The translations under genes were made by a program, and so were the position numbers. Positions 45,219 through 59,444 of a DNA stretch of 64,000 nucleotides are shown piece by piece. Where the stretch lies: assembly GCF_032884065.1 (NCBI RefSeq), contig NC_088868.1, forward strand, positions 10,726,335-10,790,334, written 5' to 3'. Under the pieces are notes generated by a model. The model was not told the origin of the DNA and did no database searches. It worked only from the letters and a program-made list of their open reading frames with translations. Source of the DNA: Artemia franciscana. Its lineage: Eukaryota; Arthropoda; Branchiopoda; Anostraca; Artemiidae. Numbering within the stretch: position 1 is the stretch's first letter; each line of letters opens with the position of its first letter.

Positions 45219-46991
45219 GAAAAAACTAGTTTTTTATTTAAATTATGATAATTTTTTTTAATAATACTGGAAATTCTGGCACGCTTTCTATGGAAAAATT
45301 CTCTTACCCCATGAAACAATCCTCCATGAAAGATCCTCCCACGTAAATACAAAAATACGGCACATTTTTGAGGCTCGTCACTTTTTATACGTAAGACTAA
45401 ACTTGATCTAACTTATGTATTTGTAATTAGCATACAAATCTGATTCTTTTGATGTATCTATTAATATCAAGATTCTACTTTTTAAAGTTTTGGTTACTAT
45501 TAAGCCGGGTCGTGTCTTATTTACAGTTTGTAACCATGAACTGTTTGATTAGCCTAAAAATGGGTATTCTAAAATACTTCCAGAACTGTTGTTACTCACT
45601 GAAAAACAACGAGGGTTGTAGTGCATAAAAGGTAACACTTCTTTTTAGAATCAAGAGATGAATTGGATATTCTCAAAAATTTCAAGAACTACTCTTCAGT
45701 TTTGGAAGTATTTTAAAAATATCCCATTCATCCATTGATTGTAAAGGGTAGTGTTGTCTTTTGTGCACTATAGGCAATCCTATTATGCTTTCATTAAGAG
45801 CAAGATATACTTATGGTTTCAATCAGCCTTGGAGTAAGGCATTTCATAGCTTCCAAGTACAAAAATAAATTTTTTTATTTCTATTTTGATCTTGACTAGC
45901 CTAATGACGTAATATGATTGATGCATCAAAATTATAAAAGAAGTTAAAATTCATGAACTTATGTAATATTTTTAAAAGTTGAATAGATTTTAACCGAAAT
46001 TCCCAGATAGTTGCGATATTCACATACTTGGCTATGTTTGGATATTGTGTTTGCATGCAAATAACCGCATGGGAAACAAGTGTTAATGAAAAAAGCGTGC
46101 CTTACTTTTCGCTTTACCTTTGAGTAGTTCTGTCGTCTTTCTTTTTCTTCAGGCTTTATTTGCACATCGAAAAATCTTTTTGCAAATTGTAAGATTGCAA
46201 ATAGATTTTTTTTGCAATTAAACTCTCTTATAAATAAGCTCTAAGCTCATGATTTTAATACAATCACAATCGAAAAATATCCAAGAGAAAAACAACTGTA
46301 AATCAAACATCTTAATTTTGTCATTGCAACGCTGCCTAACTGCCAATATATTTGAAAATCAGTCCTTTTTTGTGAATCAATTTTTACTATTATAACAGAC
46401 AGGCTGTAATAGGATATTAGAGGTTAGTCCCCATTTGGAGGTGTGGAGTTAGGCAATCCAAATATCTCCCTGAAGAACAGTCAAGGCTGTAGTTCGATTT
46501 GTTGAGTTTGTATTAGGCCTACCTTCCTCAACCATTTGTAAAATAAGATAAAAGTTATCCCTCTAGGGTTGTACACATTGTCCTGCTTAACAAGTTTTTT
46601 TTACCTAAATAAAGGTTTTGCCAGATACTTACTTTTTAGCAGACTTTGAGGTTTGCCAGGATGTGATTCACTGACATAGCCTAGCCTGTGTGGTTAGATA
46701 ACTAACAAACTACATTGCAAAATTGTTATTAGCCTATAAAAACTAGGCAGATATCCCAATAAATGACATACATTATTCATAACAGAGACAATTTCATTTT
46801 CTAATTTCTATTTATATTAAGTTTTAATGTTGCTCCTTACTTTCAGTTGAAAAAAACTTGTTTTTTATGAACCAGAGAAAAGATACTTTCCCCTCCAAGA
46901 ATTTGAATTTGAGGGTCAGTTCAGGATATATGTGTTATGCTAAGAGATACACTAGAAAAGTTTGTTCATCTTATGGTTAGCTTCTCTAGTA

Positions 46992-47106
46992 AATGTATCA
47001 CAGTTCATATTAATGATTTACCAATAAAATGAACATACCACTTGATGCCTTTTCTATGCTCTTTACAAATATAGTAATAACAAATTCAAATTTAAGCACT
47101 TTTTGA
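46992..47106 (+). repeat. Left inverted arm flanking the LINE, unit 2
   Basis: Counterpart of 34985-35099; complementary to 52061-52185. Confidence 0.7.
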
Positions 47107-47412
47107 GCTATAAAAAATAGCAAATTCTCCATTAAGCCATCAACCATTGATGATGGTGATACAAACTTTATTGATATGCTGTGACCTAGTTTAAATTTAT
47201 CCAACATTTCCTATAGACAGAGTGTTTCTTTTCCAATGTGTTATATACTAGTGGATACAGAAAAAAAATGCTTAACAAAATAATACCATTTTCATCTTAT
47301 TCTGTTTTTAATTAGACAATCACTTTATTTGTGATAAGAGCCATGTCACTGAATTAATATCGATTATTTTTCAACTGTTTTCTTTGAAGTTGTAATAAGT
47401 TTTGTCAATATT

Positions 47413-48791
47413 ATGTCTAAATTGACAGTTAAAAGTGTTGGCGTGTCTGATGAATTGGGAAAAAGACCTGAAAAGCATGTTTGAGAAAGCCCCTCCAAGT
47501 CATACTGCTGTATGAAATGCCTAACAGGCCTTGACAAGAGTTCTAAATGTTTGCAGTGCAACTCTTGTAGCAAATGGAAATGTGCTATTTGTTTAAATTT
47601 GAATGATGAAGAATTTGCTGCATTGAGCTTGGCTACTAGTAAGCTTGAGTGCACATGGAACTATTCTAAATAACTTACAAGCCCACCAACTCATGCCTCC
47701 AGTGTAGCAGACATAATGTCTGCCGTTTCAGCTTCCATGTTGCCATTCCAGACAACTATCACCCAGACACTAACTGAACTGGTCAATAGTACCATGGATA
47801 CATTGAAAGCAGACTTCAAACTTTTAAACACTTAAGTGGTTACTATTGAACAAAACCTCTCCACGAAGTGTGATGATAAGATTACTCGGTCAATTGCCTG
47901 AGAAGAAATCAAATCTGACAGGCCTTGATGAGAGTTCTAAATGTTTACAGTGCAACTCTTGCAGCAAATGGACATGTGCTATTTGTTTATATTTGAATGA
48001 TGAAGAATTTTGCTGCATTGAGCTTGGCTACTAGTAAGCTTGAGTGTGCATGGAACTGTTCTAAATGCCTTACAAGCCCACCAACTCATGCCTCCAGTGT
48101 AGCAGACATAACGTCTGCCATTTCAGCCGCCATGTTGCCATTCCAGACAACTATCACCCAGACACTAACTGAACTGGTCAATAGTACCATGGATACATTG
48201 AAAGCAGACTTCAAACTTTTAAACACTAAAGTGGTTACTATTGAACAAAACCTCTCCACAAAGTGTGATGAAAAAACTACTTGGTTGATTGCCCAAGAAG
48301 AAATCAAATCTGCTAATGTCTCAGCCCTGAGTGCATCCAATATTATACAAATAGTGCAAGCTGAAAAGAATCATGATAGTCAAAAATTAAATATTGTTGC
48401 ACTTGGAATACCAGTGTCTGGTGACCCATCTATTTTTATTCAAGATTATTTAGTGCAGCAGTATTGCATCAATCCTGGCAAGCTAATTAATGTTAGATAT
48501 TTGCAATCTCGTCCAAATTCAACCCCAAGCCAATGTCCTCCACTGGTAATTTTTACTGTGTCCGATTTTGAGGTTAAGAAAAAGATCCTTCAGAAATCAT
48601 TTGAGCTCAGAGCAGACATCCAGTTTTGATCCAACCAATCTAGGGAGGATCGCCTTAAACATAGAGAGCTTGTTCAGCAACTGAAAGAGAGAACAGTGTT
48701 AGGTAGAAAAAATCTTGTAATCAGGAACTTGGAAATCATCATAAAAAACAACGCAGACCTGCTAGGACTGCAGTTCCACAGCAGGGGATGA
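47413..48791 (+). pseudogene. CR1-group LINE ORF1, unit 2
   Basis: Same broken structure and PHD-finger duplication as unit 1, including the extra T that splits the second finger. Copy-specific differences fall at residues read as NHDSQ (LDSQ context in units 1 and 3), LINVRYLQSR and SQCPP, clustered within 170 bp (48372-48540). Confidence 0.75.
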
Positions 48792-48858
48792 TTTTGGATT
48801 AAGTTGTATTGTTTCTCATCTGGACAGACAAGAGTCACCAGATGAGAGTGTAAATAGT

Positions 48859-51767
48859 TTGTTTGTTTCAGTTGATGATGATGTTTCATGTATTAATGAG
48901 TTGTCCTCAAGTAGTTCCCATTTTTTCAGTGCTAATTCAACAGTTTCTTCTGATGCTTCATCAACTGAGCCTCTTTCTGCTGGTGTTTTTTTGCTAATAA
49001 ATCATCTCTGCACAGTGCAACCAAAAGTGCAACTTGTCATGCAAATGATATTGGAAAATTAAGGATTCTTAGTGCAAATGCTGATGGCCTCTTCAACAAG
49101 GTTCCAGAACTCCATCTCTGCCTAGCAAAAGAAATAGTTGATATTGCAGCCATATCTGAGATATGCCCCAAAAATGTGAAACAGCCTCTTACAGCCCAAG
49201 CACTTGAAATCAGTGGATACCAACTCATATCTAACATTGAGTCCGATGCCTACAGGAGAGGTGTTGGAATATATGTAAAAAGTAGTTTCAAGGTAAGCAC
49301 TTTGATTCCTTCTCCCCATTTCTGTGTTTGGGTTGAGAATGTCTGGGTTAGACTGCAGTGTGGTAATTCTACAATGGTGGTCAGAGTGGTTTATTGTAGT
49401 CCTAATACTCCCTCTTGCCTTGAATCAGAACAGTATCTTGCTAATATCATTTCTGATATTATCAAAGACACTTGCAACCAACATGTGGTGATTCTTGGAG
49501 ACTTCAGTTTTCCTGATTATGACTGGGTTGATGGTTCTGGTTTTTCAGCCAAAGAACAGGAATCTCCATTTCTTACTTGTCTGTCTGAATATTTGCTGTT
49601 CCAAACTGTTGACCAACTTACACGGTATAGAGATGGTCAAGCATCCAACATACTGGACCTAGTTATTCTTAATAATCCAGATTTGTGGACTAAAAATGAA
49701 TTTCTTGCCCCTATTGGTAACAGTGATCATGCTGCTATCTCCACAGAATTGCGCTTATCTACTACTCAACCTCTTCCTAAACAACACAAAGTTATTGATT
49801 ACAGGCGTATCTCTGAGAGACTTGCTGACTTTGATTGGAATACCATATTCACTTCAGATATTGAAGAATCTTGGCAGAAATTAAAAGCTGTATTGCTAGT
49901 TTTTGAAAAAGCTCACACTAGAGCATTTTGGAGGAGATAGGCAAAAACAATACCTTTCATGACTTGTCTAACTAGCAAACTACTGAATAGGAAGAATCGA
50001 ACCTGGAAACACTTTAAAAAAAGAAAACAGATGCAAACTATCAGAAGTATCAAAAGGCTCGGAATGAGGCCACCAATTCCATCAAACAACTGAAGAAAAG
50101 ACATGAAGAAAGGTTAGCTGAAAATATAAAAAATAATCCCAAGCTGTTTTGGCAGTATGCTTCTGTTAAATGTCAAAATAGGCACTCTGTCCCTGATTTG
50201 GCTCATCATGGTCAGACAGTTTCAGACCCAGCTTTTAAAAGACCCGGCTCAACCAATGCCACCTCTTGAGCTGACTGAGGAGTCTGTTATGAAACAGCTA
50301 GCTTTGTTGGATGTAAATAAATCTGCAGGGCCAGATGGCCTCCACCCCTGTCTCTTGCATAAGTGCAGAATAGAAATAGTATACCCACTTTCAAAGATCA
50401 TTAGACTATCTCTTGATAGCTCAAAGCTTCCTGCTGAGTGGAAAGTGGCATATATTACCCCCATTCACAAAAAGGGAAGGAAAGATTCTGTGGAAAATTA
50501 CCGGCCTATTAGTATTACCTCTGTTGTTGTTAAGCTTCTTGAACGTATTGTCAACAAAGCAGTTATTGAGCATCTTGATTGGAATAATCTTCTGAACAGC
50601 TCTCAACATGGTTTCCAATGCAACAGATCAGTTGACACTAATCTGCTTGTGTCATATGACTATATTACAAAACTACTGGAGTTGGGAATCCCTGTTGACA
50701 TGATCCTTCTTGATTTTTCAAAAGCATTTGACAAAGTTTGTCATAGGAGACTTGAGCTTAAGCTACAATCTATTGGTTTGGAGGAAAAAATTCTTAAATA
50801 GATCCTGGATTTCTTGAGGAATCGTATTCAGCATGTAAGACTGTTTGATGCAGATGGCAATTCTATTCTCCTCTCAGAATGTTATCAGTGGGGTTCCACA
50901 GGGTAGTGTTCTTGGCCCCACCATGTTCAATATTTTCATAAATGATGCTCCTCTAGCGCTTAAAAGCAGAATGATGTTACATGCTGATGATTCCAAGGTA
51001 ATTGGTCCAGCTAGCACTCTTGAAGATACTTCCCAACTTCAAAATGACCTTCATCCCCCTAGCGTGTGGGCGAAAATTTTGGCTACTCACTTTCAATGTG
51101 TCAAAATGTCATGTTTTACACTTTGGGCACAAGAATATCAATACAACTTACTCTCTTTACGGTCAGCTCCTTTCTCCAGTGTTGGAAGAACATGACCTAG
51201 GAGTAATTGTTGACAATGATCTTAAATTTAGCACTCATGCAAAGAAGGCAGCAGCATCAGCTAGCTCATCACTAGGGCTCTTAAAAAAAGACAATTTCCT
51301 CCCGTTCTCCAAAAATTCTGAGCCTTTTGTATAAAGGACTTGTTCAGCCAAGGCTTGAGACAGGCATGGTCCTTGCATCCCCCGTTTTCAAAAAAGATGT
51401 GAAAATTCTTGAAGATGTCCAGAGAAGAGCCACTTAGATGGTGAGTGGACTGCATGAGCTCCCTTACCCTACAAGGCTATGCAAGCTGAAACTCCCAACT
51501 CTGGTTTATAGAAGAAGACGGGGTGATGCCATTCTGGTTCATAAACTTATTAATTCCAAGGCAGTTCCTGGTCTTCTTCCTCTGGCGTCTCAGGATTCTT
51601 GTACAAGGGGACATAACTTGAAGTTATCCAGGCATTTCTCCTCAAAGCGGCAATGCGCCCATTTTCTTACCAACCGTGTTGCTAACCTCTGGAACAAATT
51701 ACTGCCAGATACCGTTGCTGCCCAAACCACAGACAGCTTTAAAAACCATCTTGACAACGAATGGTAA
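48859..51767 (+). pseudogene. CR1-group LINE ORF2, unit 2 (endonuclease frame open)
   Basis: Shares most lesions with unit 1, but the codon after FPDYD is TGG, not TAG. The endonuclease frame 49176-49940 is therefore open for 254 codons and reads GDFSFPDYDW, the normal motif length. It also lacks the one-base loss before NDAPLAL seen in unit 1. The RT is still split by the TAG after EEKILK and by frameshifts, and the TAG before MVSGL remains. No functional protein is expected. Confidence 0.85.
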
Positions 51768-52060
51768 AAAAAAGGAATGGAAGTATAACTGGGAAGCACT
51801 TGAATCAGCAACATCAAACCACTAGTCAAGTGTATGTATTCAACTATGTGTCATGTGTTATCAACTCTGGAGTTTCTACAAGGAAAAATCCTTATATTGC
51901 TCCAAGCTGCAATTTAAGGTAATTAAAGCATGATTTATCTGTTGTTTTCAAAAAAATAATACTATGTTATCTCAGTGCTGTTTTCTTGGTCATTTTCAAC
52001 AAAATAATAATACATTTTCTAAGTGCCAAAATTATTTATAGTTAGGTTAGGCTGGGTTAG

Positions 52061-52185
52061 GTCAAAAAGTGCATAAATTTGAATTTGCAATAGAATCAAT
52101 GATTATATTTGTAAAGAGCATAAAAAAGGCATCAAATGGTATGTTCACTTTATTGGTAAGTCAGTTATATGAACTATGATACATT
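52061..52185 (-). repeat. Right inverted arm flanking the LINE, unit 2
   Basis: Counterpart of 40053-40177. Confidence 0.7.
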
Positions 52186-52398
52186 AACTCCTTCTCCTAA
52201 GTAAGGCAAGATTTATTTGCAACATTCCAGCCTGATTATATAATGTGTTTGTTTTACAAAATTTTCTCTGCAGTCTATCTGTTTTGGGATTGTTTAATAC
52301 AAACTGAGAAGGAAAGCTGTATAGCCTACAAATCGTTTTAAATTTGCTTAGGCTTACACCATGGTCCAAAAACCAGTATTTGGTCAGTAGATTTTAAT

Positions 52399-53031
52399 AC
52401 CTGGGGTAAAATTGGTGCAAACAGTATTACTGGCTTTCATATAAAGTGAATATACCACTCAATGCCTTGTTTTATGCTCTTTACAAATATAATAATTGCT
52501 TCTACTGCAAATTCAGATTTAAGCACTTTGTGACCTCTTGATCTCTTAAAAATGACCTATATATAAGGTCATTACAAATCTGTAATAGTTTAGAAACAAA
52601 TTTGGGCTATATATTTGCACATCAGGGGGGTGGGGATAAAGCATAGCATATATTAAATACATAAACTAACCTTTGTTTTATTTTTTTATGTTTTATGTGT
52701 TTATGTGTTTTTTAATGAGAAGAGAAATACCAGTGCAACAGCACAAACACATAAAAAATACAGCAATGGTTAGTTTACGTATTTAATATATGCTATGCTT
52801 AACCCCCCCCCCCCCTGATAGGCAAATATATAGCCTAAATTTGTTTCTAACTATTACAGATTTGTAATGACCCCATATATAGGTCATTTTTTAGAGGTCA
52901 AAAAGTGCTTAAATCTGAATTTGCGTTAGAATTGATTATTATATTTGTAAACAGCATTAAAAAAGGCATCGAGTGGTATATTCACTTTACATGAAAGCCA
53001 GTAATACTGTTTGCACCAATTTTACCATACC
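52399..53031. repeat. Large palindrome, unit 2
   Basis: Counterpart of 40391-41022. Small differences in the homopolymer runs (C-run one base longer, T-run shorter) and near the loop make the arms slightly less symmetrical. Confidence 0.85.
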
Positions 53032-53383
53032 TGGCTTTGGCAGTTCTTATCAGAGTAGTGAATTTCCAAAAAAAAAATCCCAACTCTTGGTCATCCTTGG
53101 ATAACTCTTCAGGGATAAACTTGAGATGAATATTTATTTGAATGCCAATATTGAGTTAACCTGTGTGCTATATACATCCATGTTAAATTGGGTTCTGTAG
53201 TTTGTCTTTTTCATTTTAAAACTTTTTTTTATGCTTTGCTACCTATTTTATTCTTTTCAGCTTTGGCTTGTAATAAATTTATATTTCATCATATATCCAG
53301 TTTATTATATCATATATCATGTAGCCAGCACTTTACCCTCATTAAAGATAATTCTTAGACACCTTTCAAACAGTTCATGGTAA

Positions 53384-54258
53384 CGAACTGTAGTAAGGAG
53401 CGACCCGGCTCAATAGTAACCAAAACTCTAAAAATTGAATTTCGATATCAATAGCTACACCAAAAGAATGGCATTTTAATGCTGATTTTAAATATATAAG
53501 TTTCATCAAGTTTAGTCTTACCCATCAAAAGTTACGAGCCTGAGAAAATTTGCCTTATTTAAGAAAATAGGGGGAAACACCCCCTAAAAGTCATAGAATC
53601 TTAACGAAAATCACACCATCAGATTTAGCGTATCAGAGAACACTACTGTAGAAGTTTCAAGCTCCTATCTACAAAAATGTGGAATTTTGTATTTTTTGCC
53701 AGAAGACAAATCATGGGTGTGTGTTTATTTATTTTTATTTTTTTTTATTTTTTTTTTCCTTTTCCCAGGGGTAATCGTATAGACCAAGTGGTCCTAGAAT
53801 GTCGCAAGAGGGCTCATTCTAACGGAAATGAAAAGTTCTAGTGCCCTTTTTAAGTGACCAAAAAAATTGGAGGGCATCTAGGCCCCCTCCCACGGTCATT
53901 TTTTCCCAAAGTCAACGGATCAAAATTTTGAGATAGCCATTTTGTTCAGCATAGTCGAAAACCATAATAACTGTATTTGGGGATGATTTACTCCCCCACA
54001 ATCCCTGGGGGAGGGGCTGCAAGTTACAAACTTTGACCAGTGTTTACATATAGTAATGGTTATTGGGAAGTGTACAGACGTTTTCAGGGGGATTTATTTT
54101 GTTTGGGGGGTGGGGCTGAGGGAAGGGGGCTATGTTGGAGGATCTTTCTTTGGAGGAATCTGTCATGGGGGAAGAAAAATTCAAGGAAAGGGGCGCATGA
54201 TTTTCTAGCATTACTATAAGAAAACAATGAAAAATAAACATGAAAACGTTTTTTCAAA
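53384..54258. repeat. Dispersed repeat with 'gtaaggagcgacccggctc', unit 2
   Basis: Counterpart of 41375-42250, almost identical. Confidence 0.5.
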
Positions 54259-54277
54259 TGAAAGGAAGGAGTTGTGT

Positions 54278-54548
54278 TGAAACTTAAAACGAACAGAGAT
54301 TATAACGCATATGAGGGGTTCTAAAAATACTTTAGCATAAAGAGCGAGGTATTTAGGAGGAGACAAATACCTTGCTATTTATGCTAAAGTATTTTTAGTA
54401 ATTTCAACTATTTATTCTACGGCCTCTCTGATTCAGGGGTTGGGACAAAACTTAAGATTTAGTGTAAAGAGCGAGGTATTAACGAGGATACAAACCCCCT
54501 TGTATACATAATAAAAATATAAGATTATGAAAGTTTGTTATGTAAGTT
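54278..54548. mobile_element. Rearranged MITE-family copy, unit 2
   Basis: Counterpart of 42270-42540. Confidence 0.45.
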
Positions 54549-54818
54549 GCTAATTTATAAGTTATGTATATTTTTTACTAATAAAAACGTTCGTTAAAAA
54601 TTAGAAGTTCTAGTTGCCTTTTTAAGCAACCGAAAAATTGGAGGGCAACTAGGCCTCCTTCTCCACCCCTTATTTCTCAAAATCGTCTGATCAAAACTAA
54701 GAGAAAGCCATTTAGCCAAAAAAAGAATTAATATACAAATTTCATTTTAATAATTTATGTGCGGAGAGCCAAAACCAAACATGCATTAATTCAAAAACGT
54801 TCAGAAATTAAATAAAAA

Positions 54819-55095
54819 AAACTAATTTTTTAGCTGAAAGTAAGGAGCGACATTAAAACTTAAAACGAACAGAAATTACTCCGTATATAAAATGGGTCGT
54901 CCCCTCCACAATCCTTAGCTCTTTACGCTAAAGTTTGACTCTTTTGCCACAATTCTACTTTTTAAAAAAATTAAAAGCTTTAGCGTAAAGAGCGAGGGAT
55001 TGCAGAGGGGACAACCCATTTTATATACGGAGTAATTTCTTTTCGTTTTAAGTTTTAATGTCGCTCCTTACTTTCAGCTAAAGAAATTAGTTTTT
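54819..55095. mobile_element. MITE b in unit 2
   Basis: Counterpart of 42809-43086, again ending 43 bp before the junction with the next unit. Confidence 0.8.
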
Positions 55096-56190
55096 GTTTA
55101 TTTAATTATGGACAGTGTCTATTCTGTTTTAAAAAACACATTAAAAAAGATGAAAAAAAAATATCCGAAGAACAATTTATATTATTAATTCAGATCTTTA
55201 AGGGTAAGTTCAGGGGAATTTTTAACTAGCCGGAAGGCACTATATGTAAAATTACGCTAACGGAATCAAGATGAAACACTTAGGGAATCCTTTAAGGGTT
55301 TTAATTAAAGGAAAAAACCGTATGCAGGCAGGGTTTCAAAAGGTTCATATAAGCAATACCATAGATAGCACCACCCTAAAATAGCTAGAAATTTCATTGA
55401 AACCTTTAAAGGATCTAATTCTATTCAAAATTCAAAGTTATGGTGGCATTTTAAAGAGTAATAAGATATTGGAGGGCAAGAAGCCCTTTTCTCAAACCCT
55501 TTCATTTTCTAAGCTCATCCAGTAAAAGTTTTGAGACAACCATTTTCTTCAGAATAGTGGAATGATCGAGAAACTACGTCTTTAAGGATATAAGGCATGT
55601 CACTCCTCCCCCCACAATTATGCAATCGGCCCACTATGCTTTAAAACCAAACCATTAAACTTTAAAGCTAAACTTATGCTTTAACGTTTTTTAAACATTA
55701 TTTTAAAGTAAATCATACGGCATTTAGTTTATGGTTGCCAATATGACATCTCAGCAATATACCGAGAACGACTGGGGATAATAAGTTGAAACTTTTGAGG
55801 ATACTACTATTACTACTTCTGCTCTTACAATTCAAATAAATAAAAAGAATTTAAGTGTATCTAAGTATTCAATGAGTATCGATAGAGTATTTTGGGAGTG
55901 ATATTAAGTTTTTTTTCAGGTCAGCTTCAGAGGCTATAAATTAAATTAACAAGTACTGTTTGTGTAAGGATTAAAAATTGTTGAAAAGTTCTCCAAAACA
56001 CAAATAGTAACCAATACTATGGATTCTTATTGAAAAAAACTGGAAAGATACAAAATATTTTTTTTCCAGTAAAAAGACTATGTCAATAAAAAACGAACAG
56101 AAATCAGTTTAAAAACTTTTTCCAGAAAACAAGTTATTCAACAAAATGTAAAGAGCAACCTTAAGCCAAGAATATGTAAAAAAAAAAGGT

Positions 56191-56675
56191 AGAATAATCT
56201 TCCAAGCATAAAACTACCACAAATCACTATCAATAAATAAATAAAATTCAAAATGAGCAGAAATTAGATTAAACTAGTCAAACTCAAAACGAGCAAACCT
56301 TAACACTAGCAAGGCTGATGACCCCTATGTTTTCTCATGACCTGAACACAATTTGCACTTTACTGAAAACAAAACAAGTTTAAAATGTTTTCACTTTTAT
56401 TACTTTCATAAATAAAAAATTATCAAAAACCTTTAAGGAATAAATGTCAGTATATGTCAATTAAACTGACAATTCTCAGTCATTTTTTTGTTTTTTTGTT
56501 TTTTTTTAGTAAATTGCAAATTGTGCTCTGGTATTTAGAAGGTATTGGGAATATTAGTCTTATGATGTTAATTTTTTGCTGGTTTTGAGTTTGACTTGGC
56601 TATTTATTGTAATTTCTTTTCGTCTTGAGTTCATTGATAGTAATTTGTGGTAGTTTTACGCTTAAAAGATTATTT
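56191..56675. mobile_element. Fold-back element in unit 3
   Basis: Counterpart of 32152-32636. Confidence 0.55.
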
Positions 56676-56968
56676 GGCTTTAGTTTTGCTCATCCTTGGA
56701 CTGATGGAGCTCTTTACTTTTCTTTGAAATACTTATTTTCTGGAAAAGTTTTTTTTATTAATCCAAAAGAAAACAACAACTAAACACACAAGATGAAGAA
56801 AAAAATGAAACGCTAAAAAACAAAACAAATGCACACAAATCATATTATAAAATGTTTCTGAAACTGCTGTAACTCACTGAACAAAAAACGATTGTCTATA
56901 ATGCACAAAAAGGTAACGCTCCTTTTTAGAATTTAATGAAAAATTACAAGTTTCCACAACTGAAACTA

Positions 56969-57249
56969 CGTAGCAACATTAAAACTTAAACGAACAGAAA
57001 TTATTGCGTTTATGAGGGGATTCACCCCTCATCAATACTTCGCTCTTTAAGCTAAAGTTCGAATTTTGTTCTAATTCTATAACAAAGACCCTTGGATCTA
57101 AAAGACCGTTTAATCAGAATTAATACCTTTTTAGAAAGTACCGAAAAAACTTCAGCGTAAACAACAAGATATCAACAAGGGGATGAACCCCCTTATATAC
57201 GTAATAATTTTTGTTACTTTTAAGTTTAAATGCTGCTCCTTACTTTCAT
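56969..57249. mobile_element. MITE a in unit 3
   Basis: Counterpart of 32931-33210. The left terminus reads 'tagcaacatt' instead of 'gagcaacatt'. Confidence 0.65.
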
Positions 57250-59023
57250 TGAAAAAACTAGTTTTTTATTTAAATTATGATAATTTTTTTTAATAATACT
57301 GGAAATTCTGGCACGCTTTCTATGGAAAAATTCTCTTACCCCATGAAACAATCCTCCATGAAAGATCCTCCCACGTAAATACAAAAATACGGCACATTTT
57401 TGAGGCTCGTCACTTTTTATACGTAAGACTAAACTTGATCTAACTTATGTATTTGTAATTAGCATACAAATCTGATTCTTTTGATGTATCTATTAATATC
57501 AAGATTCTACTTTTTAAAGTTTTGGTTACTATTAAGCCGGGTCGTGTCTTATTTACAGTTTGTAACCATGAACTGTTTGATTAGCCTAAAAATGGGTATT
57601 CTAAAATACTTCCAGAACTGTTGTTACTCACTGAAAAACAACGAGGGTTGTAGTGCATAAAAGGTAACACTTCTTTTTAGAATCAAGAGATGAATTGGAT
57701 ATTCTCAAAAATTTCAAGAACTACTCTTCAGTTTTGGAAGTATTTTAAAAATATCCCATTCATCCATTGATTGTAAAGGGTAGTGTTGTCTTTTGTGCAC
57801 TATAGGCAATCCTATTATGCTTTCATTAAGAGCAAGATATACTTATGGTTTCAATCAGCCTTGGAGTAAGGCATTTCATAGCTTCCAAGTACAAAAATAA
57901 TTTTTTTTATTTCTATTTTGATCTTGACTAGCCTAATGACGTAATATGATTGATGCATCAAAATTATAAAAGAAGTTAAAATTCATGAACTTATGTAATA
58001 TTTTTAAAAGTTGAATAGATTTTAACCGAAATTCCCAGATAGCTGCGATATTCACATACTTGGCTATGTTTGGATATTGTGTTTGCATGCAAATAACCGC
58101 ATGGGAAACAAGTGTTAATGAAAAAAGCGTGCCTTACTTTTCGCTTTACCTTTGAGTAGTTCTGTCGTCTTTCTTTTTCTTCAGGCTTTATTTGCACATC
58201 GAAAAATCTTTTTGCAAATTGTAAGATTGCAAATAGATTTTTTTTGCAATTAAACTCTCTTATAAATAAGCTCTAAGCTCATGATTTTAATACAATCACA
58301 ATCGAAAAATATCCAAGAGAAAAACAACTGTAAATCAAACATCTTAATTTTGTCATTGCAACGCTGCCTAACTGCCAATATATTTGAAAATCAGTCCATT
58401 TTTGTGAATCAATTTTTACTATTATAACAGACAGGCTGTAATAGGATATTAGAGGTTAGTCCCCATTTGGAGGTGTGGAGTTAGGCAATCCAAATATCTC
58501 CCTGAAGAACAGTCAAGGCTGTAGTTCGATTTGTTGAGTTTGTATTAGGCCTACCTTCCTCAACCATTTGTAAAATAAGATAAAAGTTATCCCTCTAGGG
58601 TTGTACACATTGTCCTGCTTAACAAGTTTTTTTTACCTAAATAAAGGTTTTGCCAGATACTTACTTTTTAGCAGACTTTGAGGTTTGCCAGGATGTGATT
58701 CACTGACATAGCCTAGCCTGTGTGGTTAGATAACTAACAAACTACATTGCAAAATTGTTATTAGCCTATAAAAACTAGGCAGATATCCCAATAAATGACA
58801 TACATTATTCATAACAGAGACAATTTCATTTTCTAATTTCTATTTATATTAAGTTTTAATGTTGCTCCTTACTTTCAGTTGAAAAAAACTTGTTTTTTAA
58901 GAACCAGAGAAAAGATACTTTCCCCTCCAAGAATTTGAATTTGAGGGTCAGTTCAGGATATATGTGTTATGCTAAGAGATACACTAGAAAAGTTTGTTCA
59001 TCTTATGGTTAGCTTCTCTAGTA

Positions 59024-59138
59024 AATGTATCACAGTTCATATTAATGATTTACCAATAAAATGAACATACCACTTGATGCCTTTTCTATGCTCTTTACAA
59101 ATATAGTAATAACAAATTCAAATTTAAGCACTTTTTGA
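59024..59138 (+). repeat. Left inverted arm flanking the LINE, unit 3
   Basis: Counterpart of 34985-35099. Its partner should lie just past the end of the window. Confidence 0.65.
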
Positions 59139-59444
59139 GCTATAAAAAATAGCAAATTCTCCATTAAGCCATCAACCATTGATGATGGTGATACAAACTT
59201 TATTGATGTGCTGTGACCTAGTTTAAATTTATCCAACATTTCCTATAGACAGAGTGTTTCTTTTCCAATGTGTTATATACTAGTGGATACAGAAAAAAAA
59301 CGCTTAACAAAATAATACCATTTTCATCTTATTCTGTTTTTAATTAGACAATCACTTTATTTGTGATAAGAGCCATGTCACTGAATTAATATCGATTATT
59401 TTTCAACTGTTTTCTTTGAAGTTGTAATAAGTTTTGTCAATATT

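Larger units (their letters stand above)
43130..55138 (+). repeat. 12-kb tandem unit, copy 2
   Basis: 12,009 bp, colinear with copy 1. It lacks 21 bp near 43640 (between short 'ctttaaa' direct repeats). In the 3.9 kb compared by eye (36000-39900 equivalent), about 17 differences from copy 1 are seen, about 0.4 percent. Confidence 0.93.
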
